Assembly: GCA_045616165.1 (NCBI GenBank)
Contig: JAZLGF010000011.1
Location: forward strand, 28,101 to 92,100
Direction of reading: 5' to 3'
Length of the DNA stretch: 64,000 nucleotides
From: RGIG5612 sp045616165
GTDB lineage: Bacteria > Bacillota > Clostridia > Lachnospirales > Lachnospiraceae
This document shows, in pieces, positions 8,483 through 17,204 of this stretch. A program made the position numbers and the translations under genes. Position 1 is the stretch's first letter, and every line of letters begins with the position of its first letter. The notes under the pieces were generated by a model. That model was not told the DNA's origin. It did no database searches and saw nothing but the letters and a program-made list of their open reading frames with translations.

Positions 8483-9595
8483 ATGGGTTATAAAATCTTT
8501 ACTTTAAGTCCTGGATCGACTTCAACTAAACTTGCTGTTTTTAACGGCGAAGAAATGCTTTTCAAAGCAAATGTTTCTCATGATCCGGAAAAGCTTAAAA
8601 CTTTTAAGAGAGTTTCAGAACAACTCCCTTATAGAGTTGAAACTATTTTAGAAGAACTTAAAAATAATAATATTGATATAAATGATATGGATGCTTTTGC
8701 TGCATATTCAGGTGGTCTTGAAAGTACAACAACAGGAATTTTCCCTGTTAATGAAAAAATATTAGAAGACTGTTCAAGCGGAAGATTAATGGAACATCCG
8801 GCAATCCTAGGCGCTCAAATTATTGGCAGCTTTGCTAAAGAAACAAATAAGCCAGCATTCCTAGTTAACCCACCAGATGCGGATGAGTTTGATGATGTGT
8901 CAAGAATTAGTGGAATTAAAGGCATTCATAGAGAAAGCCATATTCATGTATTGAACCAAAAGGAAGTTGCTTACAGAGCAGCAGCTCAGCTTGGTAAAAA
9001 ATATGAAGAATGTAATTTTATTGTATGCCACGTTGGAGGCGGACTTTCTATAGCAGCACATAAACAAGGAAAGATTGTTGATGGAAATGATGTTCTAAAT
9101 GGTGATGGACCAATGGCTCCTAACCGTGCGGGATATGTTCCACTTCTTCCTATTATAAAGATGTGCTATTCAGGAAAATATACTCTTGATGAAATGAAAG
9201 CTAAAGTTTCTAAAACAGGAGGACTCTTAGGACTTCTTGGAACTGATAGCGTTAGAACTATTAAAGATAGAGTAGCAAATAACGATCAATGGGCTGAACT
9301 TATTTATAGAGCATTTGCTTATAACTTAGCAAAATATATTGGCTCATACGCATGCGTGCTTGAAGGAAAAGTTGATGCAGTTGTTATGACTGGCGGCGTT
9401 TCAAATGACGTAGACTTTATAGCAAACGTTAAAAAGTATGCAGGCTGGATAGGACAGTTTATCGTTTTTGCTGGTGACTTTGAAATGGAAGCTTTAGCAA
9501 GCGGAGCTATAAGAGCCTTAAAGGGCGAAGAAGCATTGCTTGAATATACTGGACAACCAGTATGGAATGGCTTTGAATTTGAACCAGAAGATTAA
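8483..9595 (+). CDS. Butyrate kinase paralogue (ASKHA acyl-phosphate kinase), divergent
   Basis: 370 residues from the ATG at 8483, chosen for GGAGG at 8471-8475. The acetate/butyrate kinase landmarks are present: N-terminal PGSTSTKLAVF phosphate loop, HVGGGLSIAAHKQGK, GDGPMAPNRAG and the adenosine loop VVMTGGVSND. Compared with the second copy at 32809, the segment DAVVGRGGGL reads DAFAAYSGGL here, so the conserved arginine is a tyrosine (residue 75). That arginine corresponds in position to a substrate-carboxylate-binding arginine in acetate kinases (inference). It may use a different acyl substrate or work in reverse. No phosphotransbutyrylase gene is adjacent. It is 20 bases before the PAP2 gene. 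Confidence 0.85.
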   Translation: MGYKIFTLSPGSTSTKLAVFNGEEMLFKANVSHDPEKLKTFKRVSEQLPYRVETILEELKNNNIDINDMDAFAAYSGGLESTTTGIFPVNEKILEDCSSGRLMEHPAILGAQIIGSFAKETNKPAFLVNPPDADEFDDVSRISGIKGIHRESHIHVLNQKEVAYRAAAQLGKKYEECNFIVCHVGGGLSIAAHKQGKIVDGNDVLNGDGPMAPNRAGYVPLLPIIKMCYSGKYTLDEMKAKVSKTGGLLGLLGTDSVRTIKDRVANNDQWAELIYRAFAYNLAKYIGSYACVLEGKVDAVVMTGGVSNDVDFIANVKKYAGWIGQFIVFAGDFEMEALASGAIRALKGEEALLEYTGQPVWNGFEFEPED

Positions 9596-9615
9596 TTTAG
9601 AATTTGGAGATTGTT

Positions 9616-10968
9616 ATGACTAATATTTTATTAGCTGGAGAATTAGGAATATGGCTTAATCAGACTTTTGCAAGTTTTGATTTGAATGCCTTTTATTTCA
9701 TTGGTCAATATCAAAGTGAGTTATTCACAACTCTTGCAAGAATATTTACTGCAATGGGTTCTGTTAAATATGGTATTTTAATTGGAATAATGGGCGGGGT
9801 ACTTTGCTTATTTAAGAGAACTAGAAAAGTTGGTTTAAGTTTAGTATTTGCTATGCTTTTAGGAATATTCTTCACCAATCTTATTATTAAACCGTTAACT
9901 CTTAGATTAAGGCCTTATAACATGTTACAAGCAGATGCAAAGTATTGGGCATATTATCTTGGTGCGGGTCAACTTTGTGAATCAGACTTTTCATTCCCAT
10001 CAGGACATACTAGTGGTGCTTTTACGGTAGCAATTCCGCTTTTGCTTTGTCATGCCACGTCGAAGAAAAAGGGAGCAAAAGCTATATGTTGGATTTTCCC
10101 TATATTCGCAATTGCTACTGGCCTTTCAAGATTATATTTCATGCTTCATTATGCAACGGATGTTATTGGTGGAGCAATAGTAGGTATTGTTGCCGGCATA
10201 CTTGGATATGCTATAGGAAATGGTATAAATAAATTTATGGAAGTTAGAAGCCTTAATAGTAAGTATGATGCAACATTACTTTTTAAGAATGGTATTAAAC
10301 CTGCGGCAGCCGTAGCAGCCGTAGCAGTTGCCTGGGCTTTGATATTTTCATTTTCATATTTAACGTCAATAAACGACGGTGGTCCTAACACTATCCGTTG
10401 TGCGTATGATGGTGAATATAAATGTCAAAACGAGGCAAAGGTTGATAGTAAAAAATATCCGCCTATAGCTGGAAAAGAATATTGTAAATATCACTGGGAA
10501 CTTATTGCAAAGGGAGAAATTAATCCCGAAGCTAAGCCAACACCGGAAGAAACAACCACAGAACCTTTGCCGGTAAATACGGACCCAATCCCTAATAGTG
10601 ATTTCTTTACATTCCTAAATGATCCGGCTACGACTGCGTTTAGAGATAATTTTGCCAGCAACACACCGATTAAACTTGAAACATATTGGGATGAGTTTAG
10701 AGCTGTAACTACTAATTCAGATTTAATTAGAGAAGTTTTTGAAGCAATGAAGGGGATGAAAATGGCAGGAGAGTATACTGGTGACTCCTCATACGGATAC
10801 CCTGTGACATTTACTTTTATTATGCCAGATAAAACAACAATCACATTTGAATTCCATAACTATGAAGAAGGAGAACCTCATCCTAGCATGACATGGAAAG
10901 GCAAATTATATGAAATAGAAGAAACAAATGGCATGTTTGATATTTACATAGAAAACGAAGAGTGGTAA
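9616..10968 (+). CDS. PAP2-family membrane phosphatase with extra C-terminal domain
   Basis: 450 residues from the ATG at 9616; the ORF could begin at a TTG at 9604, but TTTGGAGA is better spaced for the ATG. Five or six membrane segments carry the PAP2 signature in order: KPLTLRLRP, PSGHTSGAF and SRLYFMLHYATD, the last holding the catalytic His and Asp. It should dephosphorylate lipid pyrophosphates such as undecaprenyl-PP or phosphatidate on the outer face. After a further segment near residue 235, about 210 residues are predicted outside the membrane, starting with a Cys-rich stretch (RCAYDGEYKCQNEA...EYCKYHW) and a Thr/Pro-rich linker. This tail is not part of the usual family. Confidence 0.88.
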   Translation: MTNILLAGELGIWLNQTFASFDLNAFYFIGQYQSELFTTLARIFTAMGSVKYGILIGIMGGVLCLFKRTRKVGLSLVFAMLLGIFFTNLIIKPLTLRLRPYNMLQADAKYWAYYLGAGQLCESDFSFPSGHTSGAFTVAIPLLLCHATSKKKGAKAICWIFPIFAIATGLSRLYFMLHYATDVIGGAIVGIVAGILGYAIGNGINKFMEVRSLNSKYDATLLFKNGIKPAAAVAAVAVAWALIFSFSYLTSINDGGPNTIRCAYDGEYKCQNEAKVDSKKYPPIAGKEYCKYHWELIAKGEINPEAKPTPEETTTEPLPVNTDPIPNSDFFTFLNDPATTAFRDNFASNTPIKLETYWDEFRAVTTNSDLIREVFEAMKGMKMAGEYTGDSSYGYPVTFTFIMPDKTTITFEFHNYEEGEPHPSMTWKGKLYEIEETNGMFDIYIENEEW

Positions 10969-10991
10969 TACATAAATTGCGTATAAAACTT

Positions 10992-11021
10992 CGGGGACTA
11001 TGCATTTAGTCCCCGTTTTTT
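10992..11021 (+). terminator. Intrinsic terminator after the PAP2 gene
   Basis: CGGGGACT / AGTCCCCG stem (10992-10999 with 11008-11015), eight-base loop, followed by TTTTTT. Confidence 0.9.
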
Positions 11022-11089
11022 GTATAAAATTACTAAAATATGCATATTTATCAAATAAATTTTTTGAATATAAAAAAATAAAAAATCAG

Positions 11090-11118
11090 TTGCATAATTA
11101 ATACAAAGAGTCTAGAAT
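11090..11118 (+). promoter_or_regulatory. Predicted promoter of the opp operon
   Basis: TTGCAT (11090-11095), a 17-base spacer, and TAGAAT (11113-11118). The ATG of oppB lies about 75 bases downstream; no riboswitch-like fold was recognised in that leader and its ribosome site is weak. Confidence 0.5.
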
Positions 11119-11193
11119 AGATATATTAATTTGCCTTATACTTTAACGGATTAATGTAATAAAGTTTTGTAATGGTTAGAAAGTGTAGTAATT

Positions 11194-12123
11194 ATGAATA
11201 GTAAAACAGCGTCATACATAGTCAAACGTATAATTTTAGCGATTGTAACGATCTGGGTTGTATTGACAGTTACTTTCTTTGTAATGCACCTTGTTCCTGG
11301 TGGACCATTTGTTAGTGAAAAAGCAGTAAGTCCATCTGTTCAAAAGGCTATGGAAGCAAAGTATGGTTTAGATAAACCGCTATTAGAGCAATACGGCACA
11401 TATTTAAAAGATATTGTTACAAAGTTTGACTTTGGACCATCTCTTAAGCAAAAAGGTAGACAAGTTATTGACATTATATTTGATGGAATGAAAACATCAC
11501 TTAAGCTAGGCATTATTGCAGCAGTGATAGGAGCCGTCGTAGGTGTTGTATTAGGTGCGGTTGCAGCTATTAAGAGAAACACGGTTATAGATAGGATAAT
11601 AATGGTTATTTCTACAGCCTTTATTTCTATCCCAGGTTTTATTATGGGTTCTCTTTTATTGCTGGTATTTGCGGTTTCGCTTAGGTTGTTGCCGGCAAAT
11701 GGCTCCACACCAGCAGGACTTATTTTGCCTGTCATAACTTTATCGTTATCACCAATGGCAAATATTATTCGTTTAACAAGATCATCAATGCTTGATGTAT
11801 TGGGACAAGATTATATTAGAACTGCAAAAGCAAAAGGTGTTGTAGGAGCAAAAATTATTTTTGGACATGCTCTTAAGAATGCGCTTATACCTGATATAAC
11901 ATATTTTGGACCGATGCTTGCTTATATTGTTACAGGATCTTTAGTAGTAGAACAAATTTTCGCAGTACCGGGAATAGGAAGAGCTTTTGTTCAAAGTATT
12001 ATTAACCGTGACTACACGATGGTTATGGGAACAACTATTTTCCTTGCAACACTTATTGTTATCATGAATCTGCTTTGTGATATTGCATATAAGATAGTTG
12101 ACCCAAGAATAGATTTTCAATAG
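11194..12123 (+). CDS. oppB: Oligopeptide ABC importer permease OppB
   Basis: 309 residues with six membrane segments. The first segment and LVPGGPF follow the OppB/DppB N-terminal pattern (FFVMHLVPGGPF), and the EAA loop (DYIRTAKAKGVVGAKIIFGHALKNALIP) is typical of family permeases. It forms the membrane channel with OppC. The gene is first in a BCDFA operon with its own promoter and a 13-base gap to oppC. The ribosome site before the ATG is poor, which would set low expression relative to the later binding protein. Confidence 0.95.
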   Translation: MNSKTASYIVKRIILAIVTIWVVLTVTFFVMHLVPGGPFVSEKAVSPSVQKAMEAKYGLDKPLLEQYGTYLKDIVTKFDFGPSLKQKGRQVIDIIFDGMKTSLKLGIIAAVIGAVVGVVLGAVAAIKRNTVIDRIIMVISTAFISIPGFIMGSLLLLVFAVSLRLLPANGSTPAGLILPVITLSLSPMANIIRLTRSSMLDVLGQDYIRTAKAKGVVGAKIIFGHALKNALIPDITYFGPMLAYIVTGSLVVEQIFAVPGIGRAFVQSIINRDYTMVMGTTIFLATLIVIMNLLCDIAYKIVDPRIDFQ

Positions 12124-12136
12124 GAGGTAAAAGAAT

Positions 12137-13207
12137 ATGAGTATGTTTAATAAAGATAAACCTTTTAGCCTCCAAGTAAATATGGATAACTTCTTACCAG
12201 CTAGTGATAAAGAAAAAGAGTATATGGTCCAAATGAGACCTTCTACTACTTTCTTTAAAGATGGTGTTAAAAGGTTATTAAAAAACAAAGTTGCTACTGT
12301 TAGCGCAATAGTAATTATTATTTTAGTATTAGCATGTATTTTCATCCCAATGTTTTGGCCATATTCATATGAAGCCCAATTAGGAAATGTTCCAGGAAAA
12401 CCTGTTGATGCTTCTTATGCAAATATTAAACCATTTGAGTATGGCAGCACTGAACAAAAACTAATTGATAGTGGAGAAAAAGTTTTCCCACATATTTTTG
12501 GAACAGACTCAGCAGGACGTGATTATTTCATAAGAATAGTTTATGGTACAAGAATTTCACTTGCTGTTGGTTTCTTTGCGAGTATTATAGTTTTAATTAT
12601 AGGTATATTAGTCGGATCCATTTCTGGTTATTGCGGAGGAAAAGTCGACTTGGTAATCATGCGAATAGTTGACATTATCTATTCGCTGCCGGATATGTTG
12701 ATGATTATTTTATTAGCCGCAGTTATTAGAGAGCCTTTAAAAATAGCCTTGGAAGGAACTTCGTTAGAAAAAATCGGTGGCAATATGATTTCACTTTTTA
12801 TTGTCTTTGGTTTACTTTACTGGGTAAGTATGGCTCGACAAATTCGTGGTCAAATACTTTCACTTCGTGAACAAGAATATGTTCTATCTGCTAGAACTAC
12901 TGGCGCTAAAGGTGGATGGATTATTAGAAAGCATTTAATTCCTAACTGTATTTCAGTTATGGTTATTTCCACAGCACTCCAAATCCCAAGTGCTATATTT
13001 ACAGAAAGTTATCTTTCTTTCTTAGGTTTGGGTGTTAATGCTCCTATGCCATCACTTGGCTCGCTTGCTAGTGATGCACTTAATGGAATAAATTCTTATC
13101 CTTATAGATTGGTTATTCCAGCTATAGTTATTTCACTTATTGTTTTGTCATTAAACCTATTTGGCGATGGTCTTCGTGATGCATTCGATCCAAAATTAAA
13201 TGGTTAA
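12137..13207 (+). CDS. oppC: Oligopeptide ABC importer permease OppC
   Basis: 356 residues. The long N-terminal cytoplasmic arm precedes the first membrane segment (about residues 55-75), followed by the family mark FGTDSAGRDYF and an EAA loop (EYVLSARTTGAKGGWIIRKHLIPN). Six membrane segments are expected. The AGGAGG ribosome site precedes the ATG. It pairs with OppB; peptide binding is by the lipoprotein at 15312. Confidence 0.95.
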   Translation: MSMFNKDKPFSLQVNMDNFLPASDKEKEYMVQMRPSTTFFKDGVKRLLKNKVATVSAIVIIILVLACIFIPMFWPYSYEAQLGNVPGKPVDASYANIKPFEYGSTEQKLIDSGEKVFPHIFGTDSAGRDYFIRIVYGTRISLAVGFFASIIVLIIGILVGSISGYCGGKVDLVIMRIVDIIYSLPDMLMIILLAAVIREPLKIALEGTSLEKIGGNMISLFIVFGLLYWVSMARQIRGQILSLREQEYVLSARTTGAKGGWIIRKHLIPNCISVMVISTALQIPSAIFTESYLSFLGLGVNAPMPSLGSLASDALNGINSYPYRLVIPAIVISLIVLSLNLFGDGLRDAFDPKLNG

Positions 13208-13220
13208 GAAGGAGGAAATT

Positions 13221-14267
13221 ATGTCTGATAGATTATTAGAAGTAAAAGATTTAAGAACCTCTTTCTTTACTGACGCTGGTGAAGTTAAAGCTGTTAACGG
13301 TATTTCGTTTAACTTAGATAGAGGAAAAGTATTAGGTATAGTAGGTGAGTCTGGATCAGGTAAATCTGTTACAGCATATTCAATTATGCAAATCCTTGCT
13401 CCTACAGGAAAGATAATTGGTGGTTCAGTTAAATTTGATGGACAGGAACTAGTCGGAGCTAATGAAAAAGTCATGAAAAATATTCGTGGCAATAAGATTT
13501 CAATTATCTTCCAAGATCCTATGACAAGTATGAACCCAACATATACAGTTGGAAGCCAATTAACGGAGGCAATTCTTTTGCATACTAATCGTAATAAAGA
13601 AGAAGCAAAAGCTAGAGCAATTGAAATGCTTCGTTTAGTTAATATAAATGAACCTGAAAAACGTATGAAACAATATCCATATGAATTATCAGGTGGTATG
13701 CGTCAACGTGCTATGATTGCTATGGCTTTAGCGTGTGAACCAGATATTTTAATAGCTGATGAACCTACTACAGCGCTTGACGTTACTATCCAAGCTCAAA
13801 TTCTTGATCTTATGTCATCACTTCAAAAAGAATTGGGCATGGCAATTATATTGATTACTCATGACCTTGGTGTTGTTGCACAAATGTGTGACGAAGTAAT
13901 TGTTATGTATGCTGGCGGAATTTGTGAACAAGGTTCTGCTGATGAAATTTTCTACCATCCAGCACATGAATATACAAAAGGACTTATGCGTTCTATTCCT
14001 ACTGCTGATACAGCAGGAAAGAAACTTCAACCTATCACAGGTACACCTATTGATTTACTTAATATGCCTCAGGGTTGTCCTTTTGCACCTCGTTGTGATG
14101 GCGCTATGAAAGTTTGTATAAAAAATAAATCTTGGAGAATCCAGCTTAATGATTGGCATATGTCAAACTGTTGGAATTGTATAAAAGAAGGAATTGAAAA
14201 AGGAACAATCAGTCCAGATGAGGTTCCTGAAGAATTAGAGGAGGTGTTGGCAAATGGCAGAGAATAA
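13221..14267 (+). CDS. oppD: Oligopeptide ABC importer ATPase OppD
   Basis: 348 residues from the ATG at 13221, supported by AAGGAGG at 13208-13214; an upstream in-frame ATG at 13200 overlaps oppC and lacks a ribosome site. Walker A is GESGSGKS (about residues 41-48), the signature LSGGMRQRAMIA, Walker B ILIADEPTTALDV and the H-loop LITHDLGVV. The C-terminal extension with CPFAPRC...C...C is the peptide-transporter (oligo_HPN) domain, where a 4Fe-4S cluster is known in some relatives. It overlaps oppF by 14 bases. Confidence 0.95.
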   Translation: MSDRLLEVKDLRTSFFTDAGEVKAVNGISFNLDRGKVLGIVGESGSGKSVTAYSIMQILAPTGKIIGGSVKFDGQELVGANEKVMKNIRGNKISIIFQDPMTSMNPTYTVGSQLTEAILLHTNRNKEEAKARAIEMLRLVNINEPEKRMKQYPYELSGGMRQRAMIAMALACEPDILIADEPTTALDVTIQAQILDLMSSLQKELGMAIILITHDLGVVAQMCDEVIVMYAGGICEQGSADEIFYHPAHEYTKGLMRSIPTADTAGKKLQPITGTPIDLLNMPQGCPFAPRCDGAMKVCIKNKSWRIQLNDWHMSNCWNCIKEGIEKGTISPDEVPEELEEVLANGRE

Positions 14268-15234
14268 AGTATTAGTCGATGTTCAACATCTTAAAGAATA
14301 TTTTAGTATCAACATGGGTTGGTTTAAAACTAAACAACTCAAAGCTGTAGATGATGTATCTTTCCAAATAAAAAAAGGTGAGACATTAGGACTTGTTGGA
14401 GAATCTGGCTGTGGAAAAACTACAGTAGGACGTACACTTCTTCAACTTTATAAACCTACAGACGGAAAAGTTATTTACGATGGAGTAGAAATAAAGGGTA
14501 AGGAAGCATTAAAAGAGTTTAGAAAGAAAGCTACTATGGTTTTCCAAGATCCTTATTCATCACTCAATCCTAGAATGACAGTTGCAGATATTATTGCTGA
14601 ACCTTTGGATGTACATAAACTTTATACATCTAAAGAAGAACGCCACGATAGAATACTTGAGTTAATGGGATATGTTGGTCTTAACTCAGAACATGCTGCT
14701 AGATATGCACATGAGTTTTCAGGTGGACAACGCCAACGTATTGGTATTGCTAGAAGTTTAGCTGTTAACCCTGAATTTATTGTTTGTGATGAACCTGTTT
14801 CTGCATTGGACGTTTCAATTCAGGCTCAGGTAATCAATATGTTTGACGAACTGCAGGATAAATTAGGTCTTACTTATTTATTCATAGCACACGATCTTTT
14901 AGTAGTTAGACATATTTCAGATAGAATTGCTGTTATGTATTTAGGAAGAATGGTTGAGATGGGCGATGCAGAAGAAATTTATAATCATCCATTACATCCA
15001 TATTCACAATCACTTTTATCAGCAGTTCCTGTACCGGATCCTATTGTTGCAAGAAACAATAAGAGGATTGTTCTCGAAGGAGATATTCCTAGCCCACTAA
15101 ATGCTCCTTCAGGATGTCCATTCCGTACGCGTTGCAGATATGCTACTGATGCATGCGCCCAGTCAATGCCTGATTTTAATGAAGTAGAAACAGGACATTT
15201 TGTTGCATGCCACAGGGTAAATGAAATTAATTAA
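14254..15234 (+). CDS. oppF: Oligopeptide ABC importer ATPase OppF
   Basis: 326 residues. It begins inside the end of oppD, with GGAGG nine bases upstream of the ATG. Walker A GESGCGKT, signature FSGGQRQRIGIARSL, Walker B FIVCDEPVSALDV and the C-terminal cysteine-containing CPFRTRCRYATDAC motif identify the second ATPase of the Opp/Dpp heterodimer. It works with OppD to drive import of peptides. Confidence 0.95.
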   Translation: MAENKVLVDVQHLKEYFSINMGWFKTKQLKAVDDVSFQIKKGETLGLVGESGCGKTTVGRTLLQLYKPTDGKVIYDGVEIKGKEALKEFRKKATMVFQDPYSSLNPRMTVADIIAEPLDVHKLYTSKEERHDRILELMGYVGLNSEHAARYAHEFSGGQRQRIGIARSLAVNPEFIVCDEPVSALDVSIQAQVINMFDELQDKLGLTYLFIAHDLLVVRHISDRIAVMYLGRMVEMGDAEEIYNHPLHPYSQSLLSAVPVPDPIVARNNKRIVLEGDIPSPLNAPSGCPFRTRCRYATDACAQSMPDFNEVETGHFVACHRVNEIN

Positions 15235-15244
15235 TTATGATCTT

Positions 15245-15277
15245 AACGTGTAACATAAACGCGTAATGCTACACGTT
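15245..15277 (+). other. Intercistronic stem-loop between oppF and oppA
   Basis: AACGTGTA (15245-15252) pairs with TACACGTT (15270-15277) across a 17-base loop. A tail TTGATAAAT follows, so it is a partial terminator or an mRNA-stability element that would separate oppA levels from the membrane components. Confidence 0.45.
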
Positions 15278-15311
15278 TTGATAAATCCATTTTAAGAAAG
15301 GAAAAGAAACA

Positions 15312-17135
15312 ATGAAAAAAATTATTGTTGCAATCTTAGCATTGACTATGGTAGTTGGTCTTTGCGCATGCGGTGGTAAAAAAGGCTCAACAGACTCACT
15401 TGCAGTTTGTATAGCTTCTGAACCACAAACACTTGATCCTGCTCTTAACTCAGCAGTTGATGGTGCTACAATGTTAGCTCACCTTTTCTCAGGCCTTGCA
15501 AAATGGTCACAAAAAGATGACGGAACATTGGAAATCGTTCCAGACATTGCAAAAGAACTCGTTGCTCCAGTTGACAATGGTGATGGAACATTTACTTACA
15601 CTTACACAATTCGTGATGGTGCTAAGTGGTCTGATGGAAAAGACGTTACAGCTAAAGACTTCGTTTTCTCATGGAACCGTGCAGCTAGTTATGAACTTGC
15701 AGCAGACTATTCTTACATGTTTGAATTAGTTAAAGGCTATGCAGACATTTGGGAAGAAGTTCCAACTGGTGAAAAAGATGAAGAAGGAAATGATCTTTAC
15801 AAACAGGCTAATCCTGATGCTAAATTAGCTGTTGAAGCTAAAGATGACAAAACATTCGTAGTTACTACAACAGGTAACGTTCCTTACTGGAATGAATTAT
15901 TAGCATTCCCAACATTCTTCCCAGTACGTGAAGATGTTGTTGATAATGATGGTGCTTGGGCAACAGATCCTAAGACATACGTATCAAACGGTATGTACAC
16001 ATTAACAGCTTGGGAGCATAACTCAGTTATCACATTAACAAAGAACGAAAATCATGCAGATGCAAAACTTTGCACAATGCCTGAACTTAAATTCTACTTA
16101 AGTGATGATGCTAACAACATGCTTTCAAACTTCAAGAACGGCGAATGGTTATTAATCGACGATGTTCCTACAAATGAAATCGCAACATTAAAGAAAGATT
16201 ATCCAAATGAATTCGTAGTAGAAGGCCAAATTGGTACATATTACGTAAGCTGGAACATGAACTTTGACGTTTCTCCAGCTGGAAAGACTCTTACACCAGC
16301 AGAGCAAGCAGAAGTTCGTAATGCACTTTCATTAGTATATGACCGTAACTACATCTGTGAAGATGTTGCACAGGGCGGACAAGTTCCTGCATCATCATTC
16401 GTAGCTATGGGTATCACAGAGCCTGCAGGAACACAGTTCTATGAGGCAGCTGGTAAAGCTGGAAATCCTTACTTTGGATACTATGATGTTTCAAAAGAAG
16501 CTCTTGATGCAAACTACAAAGCAGCTTTAGAAGTATTATCAAAATACTATACAGTAGTTGATGGAAAGGTAACAGACTTCCCAACATTAACATACCTTTA
16601 CAATACAAACGATGCTCATAAAGCAATCGCTGAGTACTTACAAAGTGCTTTAGCAGGTATTGGTATCACAATGCAACTTGAAAACCAAGAGTGGGCTACA
16701 TTCCTTGAGACACGTAAGAATGGTGACTTCTCAATCGCTCGTAACGGTTGGGTAGCTGACTATAACGACGGTATCTGCTTCTTAGATATGTGGATTACTG
16801 CTTCTGGTAACAATGACTGCCAGTTTGGTAAAGGCGCTAACACAGGTAACAAAGTTTACTCATTAGACCTTACAGATTGCGGCGATACATTAAAGGTTGA
16901 AAATGGAACATGGGCTGAAACATATGATGTTGTAATCGGAAAGATTAAATCATGCACAGACCTTGAGCAACGTAATAAATTAATGCATAAAGCAGAAGAT
17001 TTACTTATGAGCACAGGTGCTATCTGCCCATTATACTTCTACACAGACCTTTATATGATTAGCGAAAAAGTTAGTGGATTCTTCTCAAATCCATTAGGAT
17101 ACAAGTACTTCATGTACACAACAATCGCTAAATAA
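15312..17135 (+). CDS. oppA: Oligopeptide-binding lipoprotein OppA
   Basis: 607 residues, with a lipoprotein signal peptide (lipobox VGLCAC) and the SBP_bac_5 fold: ASEPQTLDPALNSA near the mature N-terminus and DGAKWSDGKDVTAKDFVFSW at about residues 110-130 are family signatures. Several hundred residues of peptide cleft follow. It is anchored outside the membrane and feeds OppBCDF. It follows oppF with a stem-loop between them and is closed by a strong terminator at 17159. Confidence 0.95.
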   Translation: MKKIIVAILALTMVVGLCACGGKKGSTDSLAVCIASEPQTLDPALNSAVDGATMLAHLFSGLAKWSQKDDGTLEIVPDIAKELVAPVDNGDGTFTYTYTIRDGAKWSDGKDVTAKDFVFSWNRAASYELAADYSYMFELVKGYADIWEEVPTGEKDEEGNDLYKQANPDAKLAVEAKDDKTFVVTTTGNVPYWNELLAFPTFFPVREDVVDNDGAWATDPKTYVSNGMYTLTAWEHNSVITLTKNENHADAKLCTMPELKFYLSDDANNMLSNFKNGEWLLIDDVPTNEIATLKKDYPNEFVVEGQIGTYYVSWNMNFDVSPAGKTLTPAEQAEVRNALSLVYDRNYICEDVAQGGQVPASSFVAMGITEPAGTQFYEAAGKAGNPYFGYYDVSKEALDANYKAALEVLSKYYTVVDGKVTDFPTLTYLYNTNDAHKAIAEYLQSALAGIGITMQLENQEWATFLETRKNGDFSIARNGWVADYNDGICFLDMWITASGNNDCQFGKGANTGNKVYSLDLTDCGDTLKVENGTWAETYDVVIGKIKSCTDLEQRNKLMHKAEDLLMSTGAICPLYFYTDLYMISEKVSGFFSNPLGYKYFMYTTIAK

Positions 17136-17158
17136 TTAAACGCGTAAAAGGTAATTTG

Positions 17159-17185
17159 AAAGGACGCTCTTAGGAGCGTCCTTTT
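17159..17185 (+). terminator. Intrinsic terminator after oppA
   Basis: An 11-bp perfect stem AAAGGACGCTC / GAGCGTCCTTT with a TTAG loop and TTTT-C tail. The next ATG is only 20 bases further, so leak-through could still feed the peptidase gene at 17205. Confidence 0.88.
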
Positions 17186-17204
17186 CTAGATAGGAGCAAG
17201 AAAT

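Noticed and set aside
13200..13220. Upstream ATG for oppD overlapping oppC
   Set aside because: The strong AAGGAGG just before the ATG at 13221 and the family-typical N-terminus support the later start.
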